From: Chloroflexi bacterium CG23_combo_of_CG06-09_8_20_14_all_45_10
Lineage (GTDB): Bacteria > Chloroflexota > Dehalococcoidia > GIF9 > AB-539-J10
Reading direction: 5' to 3'
Length of the DNA stretch: 8,524 bases
Assembly: GCA_002772325.1 (NCBI GenBank)
Contig: PCSL01000060.1
Span: forward strand, 1,747-10,270
The translations under genes were made by a program, and so were the position numbers. Each line of letters starts with the position of its first letter. Within the stretch, counting starts at the first letter, position 1. Under the pieces are notes generated by a model that ran no database searches, was not told the origin of the DNA, and saw only the letters and a list, made by a program, of their open reading frames with translations. Shown here piece after piece: positions 5,375-8,524 of the stretch.

Positions 5375-5387
5375 ATGCTAAAATCAG
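5375..5387. repeat. 13-bp direct repeat, left copy
   Basis: ATGCTAAAATCAG occurs here and again, perfectly, at 5510-5522. The two copies bracket the MITE-like element (5399-5490), 11 bases before it and 19 bases after it. They may be a target-site duplication or a duplicated promoter box. Confidence 0.6.
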
Positions 5388-5398
5388 ATTGTTTATTC

Positions 5399-5490
5399 TG
5401 TCACTCTGAGTGGTAGCGAAGTTCTAGATTCGCCCCACGGAGTCTATCCTGAGCGGGATTCTTCGGCCGCTTTGCTCCCTCAGAATGACA
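5399..5490. mobile_element. MITE-like palindromic intergenic element
   Basis: The 92-bp element begins TGTCACTCTGAG (5399-5410) and ends CTCAGAATGACA (5479-5490), terminal inverted repeats matching at 11 of 12 positions. Inside, AGCGAAG near the left and GCTTTGCT near the right continue the symmetry, and the middle carries GATTCGCC and GGGATTCTTCGG. Sequences of this TGTCATTCTGAG...CGAAGAATC type are, from memory, frequent intergenic repeats in Dehalococcoides relatives and other genomes. There is no coding capacity, so any movement would depend on a transposase elsewhere. Confidence 0.65.
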
Positions 5491-5504
5491 CGCGGGGTTG
5501 CTAG

Positions 5505-5542
5505 ACAACATGCTAAAATCAGTGTCTGAAAAGACATGTTGT
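5505..5542. promoter_or_regulatory. Inverted repeat around the putative -10 of the hydrolase gene
   Basis: ACAACATG (5505-5512) and CATGTTGT (5535-5542) are perfect 8-bp inverted arms 22 bases apart. Between them TGTCT-GAAA-AGACA (5523-5536) forms a 5-bp stem with a GNRA-type loop that shares two bases with the right arm, so the two stems compete. It could be an operator pair or a leader hairpin. The candidate -10 lies inside it. Confidence 0.4.
5510..5522. repeat. 13-bp direct repeat, right copy, holding an extended -10-like box
   Basis: This is the second perfect copy of ATGCTAAAATCAG. It includes TGCTAAAAT (5511-5519), an extended -10-like sequence suitably placed for the hydrolase gene at 5571. 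The left half overlaps one arm of an 8-bp inverted repeat. Confidence 0.55.
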
Positions 5543-5570
5543 AGGTTGACTATGCCACGAGGAATTTGCT

Positions 5571-6467
5571 ATGTGGATTGGAGAACCTGGCAAAATCACT
5601 GATAGCCTAGATTTCCTGGGAACACACGAAAACTGCTTGTATCTGCTTAAAGGCAAAGAGGCTATGATTATCGGAGGTGGAATGAGCTATATAGCCCCTT
5701 CCCTCGAGAGACAATTCTCAGGGATGGATTTCGACCTCAAAAAGATTAAGTATTTAGTCATCCCTCATTCCCACTTCGACCATTGTGGCGCTGTGCCCTA
5801 TTTGAAGAGGAAATTCCCTTGGGGGCAGATAGCTGCCTCAGCATACTCCAAAGAAGTGTTTTCCAAGGAAAAGGTGGTGAACTCCATTGCCAATGCCAAT
5901 AAAGAAATGATTGAGAAATTAGGACTCGAAAGTGAGGATGAAAAATTGAATTTGCAATTTGATGGAATCCGGGTTGACCGAGTGGTGACAGAAGGCGACA
6001 TTATAGACCTTGGTGATGGAATCGAAACACACTTTATTGAGGCACCAGGACATACAAGGTGCTCTATGGCGATATATGTGCCAAAGTTAAAAGCCATATT
6101 CCCTTCAGATTCAGCTCCTTTCCCCACAGACGATGGAACGGCGCTTTCTTACCCTTCAGCCCAATACGACTACTCCTTATATATGGAATCGCTAAGGAAG
6201 CTGGCGGCTTATGAGGTAGAGATATGTGCCTTTGACCATCATGGTGTTTTTATCGCTGACCAAGCAAAAAGTATCCTCCAGCAAGGCCTAGAACTGACAG
6301 AAAAGTTTAAGGACTATATTATGGAGCAATACCAAAAAACAGGTAACCTGGACAAAATAGCACAAAACCTTGCCGCCGAGGCAGCGGAGAAAAACAAAAT
6401 TCCTTTCCTCAGCCTAGAATTCCAGACCACTATTGCCAAGACTGTGATCTGTAGGATATTAGGCTAG
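5571..6467 (+). CDS. Metallo-beta-lactamase-fold hydrolase
   Basis: This is a 298-residue protein with a full binuclear metal site. The motif HSHFDH lies at 66-71 (His66, His68, Asp70, His71), His161 in EAPGHTRCS, bridging Asp180 in FPSD, and His224 in FDHHG. The early strands NCLYLLKGKEAMIIGGGM and the C-terminal helical extension after residue 235 fit the glyoxalase II-like branch of the superfamily, where enzymes hydrolyse thioesters, phosphodiesters or lactones. No RNA-processing beta-CASP insert or flavodiiron domain is present, so the substrate cannot be named. ATG 5571 is supported by GAGG at 5559-5562, eight bases upstream, and the first strand begins soon after. The gene stands alone on its strand and converges on the RRM gene with only 19 bases between stops. 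Confidence 0.88.
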   Translation: MWIGEPGKITDSLDFLGTHENCLYLLKGKEAMIIGGGMSYIAPSLERQFSGMDFDLKKIKYLVIPHSHFDHCGAVPYLKRKFPWGQIAASAYSKEVFSKEKVVNSIANANKEMIEKLGLESEDEKLNLQFDGIRVDRVVTEGDIIDLGDGIETHFIEAPGHTRCSMAIYVPKLKAIFPSDSAPFPTDDGTALSYPSAQYDYSLYMESLRKLAAYEVEICAFDHHGVFIADQAKSILQQGLELTEKFKDYIMEQYQKTGNLDKIAQNLAAEAAEKNKIPFLSLEFQTTIAKTVICRILG

Positions 6468-6486
6468 CTTGCCGAATAAACAAGAC

Positions 6487-6783
6487 TCAATATCTTCGAC
6501 GCCCTCCCCCACCATAGGACCCACCACCGCCTCCGCGTTCAGTGCGAGGACGCGCCTTGCTAACAGTAAGCTTCTGCTCCTTTAATGGTGTCTCGCTGAG
6601 GCCGTCAATCGCTGCCTGAGCCTCGGTATCTACTGGCATCTCAACAAAGCCAAATCCCCTGGGTTGGCCAGTATACCTATCTTTGATGATGTTTACCGAT
6701 GTAACTTGCCCAAAAGCCTCAAAAGCCTGGCGTAACTCCTCTTCAGTAACCTCGGGTGACAAATTACCTACATATATATTCAT
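6487..6783 (-). CDS. RRM-type RNA-binding protein with Gly/Arg tail
   Basis: This is a 98-residue protein with one RNA recognition motif. RNP2 is IYVGNL (3-8) and RNP1 is RGFGFVEM (42-49), both with the aromatic residues that stack on RNA bases. A short tail (79-98) is rich in Gly, Arg and Tyr. Its size and layout match bacterial Rbp-type proteins, known from cyanobacteria, some of them cold-induced, and also found in Chloroflexota and other phyla. It probably binds single-stranded RNA in the cytoplasm as an RNA chaperone. GGGAGG at 6792-6797 lies eight bases before ATG 6783. It follows the zinc-ribbon gene by 88 bases, with a strong hairpin in the gap, suggesting coupled but separately tuned expression. 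Confidence 0.93.
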   Translation of the reverse strand: MNIYVGNLSPEVTEEELRQAFEAFGQVTSVNIIKDRYTGQPRGFGFVEMPVDTEAQAAIDGLSETPLKEQKLTVSKARPRTERGGGGGSYGGGGRRRY

Positions 6784-6819
6784 AATATTAACCTCCCTTT
6801 CCGTTTTATAGTTTTATGC

Positions 6820-6855
6820 TTCAGGGGGACTGAACTTGGTTCCAGCTCCCCTGAA
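6820..6855. promoter_or_regulatory. Intercistronic hairpin between zinc-ribbon and RRM genes
   Basis: TTCAGGGG (6820-6827) pairs perfectly with CCCCTGAA (6848-6855). A G-T pair and one mismatch follow, then CTG/CAG and, past a bulged C, AAC/GTT around a TTG loop. No T run follows on either strand, so it is not a standard intrinsic terminator. It sits 16 bases past the zinc-ribbon stop, and could stabilise that message, mark a processing site, or attenuate the RRM gene. Confidence 0.6.
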
Positions 6856-6871
6856 TCCATACACAACCAAA

Positions 6872-7177
6872 CTATTGCCGACTGCCCAATTTAACTTTGT
6901 TGTAACACTCACTACAATATACCGGCCTGCCTTCTCGAGGCTCGAAGGGTACCTCACATTCCTTACCACACTCAGCGCATACTGCATGATACATTTGCCG
7001 CCTCAGTCTATCGCCACCAAAGCTTCCGCGCTGGTTTCTCCTTGCCTCACGGCAGGCAGGACAACGCTTGGGCTCATTAGTATATCCCTTAGCAGCATAG
7101 AACTCCTGCTCCTCAGCAGTAAAGGTAAATGCGGCGCCACAGTCAGAACATTGCAGCGTTTTGTCTGTAAACCCCAT
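6872..7177 (-). CDS. Small double zinc-ribbon protein
   Basis: This is a 101-residue protein with two CxxC...CxxC zinc sites. The first uses Cys10/13 and Cys39/42 (LQCSDCGAAFTFTAEEQEFY ... RCPACR), matching the 'probable zinc-binding' domain seen in many bacteria. The second uses Cys67/70 and Cys88/91 (CAECGKECEVPFEP...GRPVYCSECY), a short ribbon with the VPF-P--GRPVYC core. A basic linker (45-60, rich in Arg, Gln and Gly) suggests nucleic-acid contact. Proteins of this layout are common but not functionally defined. Here it precedes an RRM gene, which supports an RNA-related role. A perfect AAGGAGG (7185-7191) lies seven bases before ATG 7177. All eight Cys ligands are present, so it is likely intact. 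Confidence 0.9.
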   Translation of the reverse strand: MGFTDKTLQCSDCGAAFTFTAEEQEFYAAKGYTNEPKRCPACREARRNQRGSFGGDRLRRQMYHAVCAECGKECEVPFEPREGRPVYCSECYNKVKLGSRQ

Positions 7178-7384
7178 TGGATGACCTCCTTTCTTAATAA
7201 TATTTGGCTAGAGTCTCGGTCATCCAATATCTGTAAATGGAACTAAAGGAATTTTTTTCAGAAAATCGGTAACCTGCACTTATAACCACTAGGGTAAGTA
7301 TATATGTTAATGGTAAAATTTGCAAATTAATCAAGCTTGCCCGATGCAGAAAATAAAGTTTTAACTGCAAAACCTCCTTGTGGT

Positions 7385-7409
7385 TCTCCCTCCCGCTAGA
7401 GGAGGGAGA
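7385..7409. repeat. GC-rich perfect hairpin
   Basis: TCTCCCTCC (7385-7393) and GGAGGGAGA (7401-7409) form a perfect 9-bp stem with a 7-nt loop. The following AGAGAGAGGGGGAG and ACCCTCACCTACCC resemble intergenic repeats scattered in many bacterial genomes. No T run follows in either direction. It may be a dispersed repeat rather than a terminator, since both flanking genes point away from it. Confidence 0.5.
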
Positions 7410-7466
7410 TAGAGAGAGGGGGAGTTTACCCTCACCTACCCTTTCTTGTAAGGAAGAAAAAATTCA

Positions 7467-7496
7467 TTACATGAGAGGGATTTTATAAGATATTAT
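7467..7496 (+). promoter_or_regulatory. Candidate promoter for the ARH3-like gene
   Basis: TTACAT (7467-7472) and TATTAT (7491-7496) are 18 bases apart, placing a start near 7503 and a short leader of about 17 bases. TATAAG just upstream is an alternative -10. Confidence 0.35.
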
Positions 7497-7519
7497 GCGG
7501 AACACTATGATTTAGGGAG

Positions 7520-8446
7520 ATGCATAAAGGAAGACTAAAATCGAAATTCTTGGGATGCTTGATAGGAGCAGCCATAGGTGATGGGCTTGGCGCTTGGCGA
7601 GAAGGAAGGAGGATAGCTGAAAAAGAAGATATTGCGTCCTTAGCTGAGAGGGTGGAAGAGCTAGCCTATACCGATGACACTCACATGACAATCGGTGTGG
7701 TGGAATCGCTGATACAAAGCAGAGGCTTTGATGGAGAGCATATGGCCCAAACTTTTATCAAAAACTATGAAACTGAGCCATGGCGTGGCTATGGACCAGG
7801 GCCTCCCAGGGTTTTCAGGGTGATAAAGAGTGGTGAGCCATGGGATAGTGCCGCAAGCAAAATTTATAGAGGTGGCTCATTTGGAAACGGGTCAGCGATG
7901 AGAGTGGCACCAGTAGGACTCCTATATTCTAATAACCCAGCCAAGCTGAGGGAGATTGCTTACAAATCAAGTTCTATTACCCATTCTCACGAATTAGGCA
8001 AGGAAGGAGCAGCCCTCCAAGCTTACGCTGTAGCCTTAGCCCTGAATACTCCCTCGGGTGAAGAGATTGATCGGGAAGCTTTTCTTCTAAAACTCCAGAA
8101 CTTTGCCCAAACCCAGTTATATAAGGAAAAGATAGCCAACACGAAAGAGCTACTGGGCGAGCAAGATAGGGCAAGGGTGGTTGCTGTGCTGGGAAATGGT
8201 ATAGAGGCGTTAAACTCAGTGCCAACTGCTATCTATTGCTTCCTAAAGCAGCCGAAATCCTATAAGGATTCAGTGATTTATGCCATAAGCTTGGGCGGCG
8301 ATACTGATACCATAGCTTCCATGGCTGGGGCTATCTCAGGAGCCTACCTGGGCATAGAGGCCATTCCACAAGAGTGGAGACTAAAACTCGAAAATAAGGC
8401 TTATATCGAAGATTTAGCGGAAAAGTTGTGGCAAACTGCAACGTGA
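7520..8446 (+). CDS. ADP-ribosylglycohydrolase, ARH3-like
   Basis: This is a 308-residue all-helical enzyme of the DraG/ARH family, which removes ADP-ribose from proteins, nucleic acids or small molecules with two magnesium ions. Start motif FLGCLIGAAIGDGLGAW (10-26) is typical. The metal ligands are Thr51-Asp52-Asp53 in YTDDT and Asp261, Asp263 and Thr264 in SLGGDTDTIASMAG. FGNGSAMRVAP (121-131) and THSH (154-157) line the ligand pocket. From memory it aligns well with human ARH3: RGYGPG, GNGSAMRVAPVGLLYS, LGNGIEALNSVPTAIYCF and IYAISLGGDTDTIASMAGAI all have close ARH3 counterparts, and Glu28 falls where ARH3 has its catalytic Glu41. Activity on serine-linked ADP-ribose or poly-ADP-ribose is therefore possible but unproven. 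AGGGAG directly abuts ATG 7520, unusually close for a ribosome site. No transferase or macrodomain gene lies nearby. Confidence 0.93.
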   Translation: MHKGRLKSKFLGCLIGAAIGDGLGAWREGRRIAEKEDIASLAERVEELAYTDDTHMTIGVVESLIQSRGFDGEHMAQTFIKNYETEPWRGYGPGPPRVFRVIKSGEPWDSAASKIYRGGSFGNGSAMRVAPVGLLYSNNPAKLREIAYKSSSITHSHELGKEGAALQAYAVALALNTPSGEEIDREAFLLKLQNFAQTQLYKEKIANTKELLGEQDRARVVAVLGNGIEALNSVPTAIYCFLKQPKSYKDSVIYAISLGGDTDTIASMAGAISGAYLGIEAIPQEWRLKLENKAYIEDLAEKLWQTAT

Positions 8447-8490
8447 ATTTTGCCTCGCCGTGGTACCAAGGACAAAGGGGCCGGCTATAC

Positions 8491-8524
8491 ATGGAACTCA
8501 ACTATGTCACCATCCTGAAGCATA
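8491..8524 (+). CDS. Possible start of a further gene, cut by window edge
   Basis: ATG 8491 begins a frame open to the edge for 11 codons (MELNYVTILKH). AAAGGGG at 8474-8480 lies ten bases upstream. The opening is reminiscent of polysaccharide chain-length (Wzz-type) proteins, which often start MELxxYxxIL, but eleven residues cannot establish a family. Confidence 0.3.
   Translation, partial: MELNYVTILKH

Larger units (their letters stand above)
5173..5570. other. Divergent intergenic region with promoter, MITE-like element and flanking repeats
   Basis: No gene is seen here. From left to right it holds the leader and promoter of the minus-strand Cys-rich cluster, a plain AT-rich stretch (about 5263-5374), a 13-bp direct repeat, the palindromic element, the second 13-bp repeat, and the leader of the plus-strand hydrolase gene. 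Separate entries give the details. Confidence 0.6.
7178..7519. other. Divergent intergenic region between zinc-ribbon and ARH3-like genes
   Basis: No gene is seen here. The part next to the zinc-ribbon gene is AT-rich and should hold its promoter, but I could not pick boxes with confidence. A perfect AAGGAGG on the minus strand (7373-7379) has no start or frame after it. The GC-rich hairpin at 7385-7409, a purine-rich run after it, and a candidate plus-strand promoter make up the rest. Confidence 0.5.

Noticed and set aside
3008..5522. CRISPR array, given several short repeats
   Set aside because: The repeats are of different kinds, irregularly spaced and not separated by similar-length spacers, and no cas gene is present.
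5798..6127. Minus-strand 109-codon frame inside the metallo-hydrolase gene
   Set aside because: The plus strand encodes an intact metal site across the same bases.
6836..7246. Plus-strand 136-codon and minus-strand 74-codon frames over the zinc-ribbon gene
   Set aside because: The minus-strand 101-residue frame has eight ordered Cys ligands and a perfect ribosome site; the others have neither.
7977..8225. Minus-strand 82-codon frame inside the ARH3-like gene
   Set aside because: It is antisense to a clearly conserved enzyme.

Overview
The window reads as chromosomal DNA of moderate GC from a bacterium, most likely a member of the Dehalococcoidia (Chloroflexota) or a similar anaerobic or subsurface lineage. 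This rests on style, not on a marker gene. There is a palindromic intergenic element of the TGTCATTCTGAG type, an RRM RNA-binding gene paired with a small zinc-ribbon gene, a GYD-domain gene and a small Cys-rich gene, and many AAGGAGG ribosome sites. No rRNA gene, complete insertion sequence, phage gene or CRISPR array is visible.

Left part (1-2853): a formyltransferase-like gene runs off the left edge on the minus strand. A short region with a palindrome separates it from a divergent HicB-like gene on the plus strand that has no HicA partner. Two minus-strand genes follow in transcription order: an EVE-domain protein starting at GTG 2853, then a two-helix membrane protein with a split zinc ribbon.

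Middle (2854-5570): tRNA-Leu(UAG) lies on the minus strand with an encoded CCA, and a 20-bp imperfect direct repeat sits at its 3' side. After a gene-poor stretch comes a minus-strand cluster, in transcription order: a 44-residue Cys-rich protein (5172-5038), a probable winged-helix protein (5011-4664), a GYD-domain protein (4624-4379) and a membrane-anchored coiled-coil transglutaminase-like protein (4263-3517). The first three are tightly spaced behind an extended -10 promoter near 5254. The gaps before and between these genes carry copies of a related ~25-bp sequence. Next to the cluster is a MITE-like element bracketed by a perfect 13-bp direct repeat.

Right part (5571-8524): a complete metallo-beta-lactamase-fold hydrolase on the plus strand converges on an RNA-binding pair on the minus strand (zinc-ribbon protein, intercistronic hairpin, RRM protein). 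A divergent intergenic region with a GC-rich hairpin leads to an ADP-ribosylglycohydrolase that resembles eukaryotic ARH3. The start of another gene may be present at the right edge.

No complete known defence or biosynthetic system is present. The least explained parts are the Cys-rich/winged-helix/GYD cluster with its repeated leaders, the 13-bp repeat around the MITE-like element in a promoter region, and the ARH3-like hydrolase with no visible transferase.
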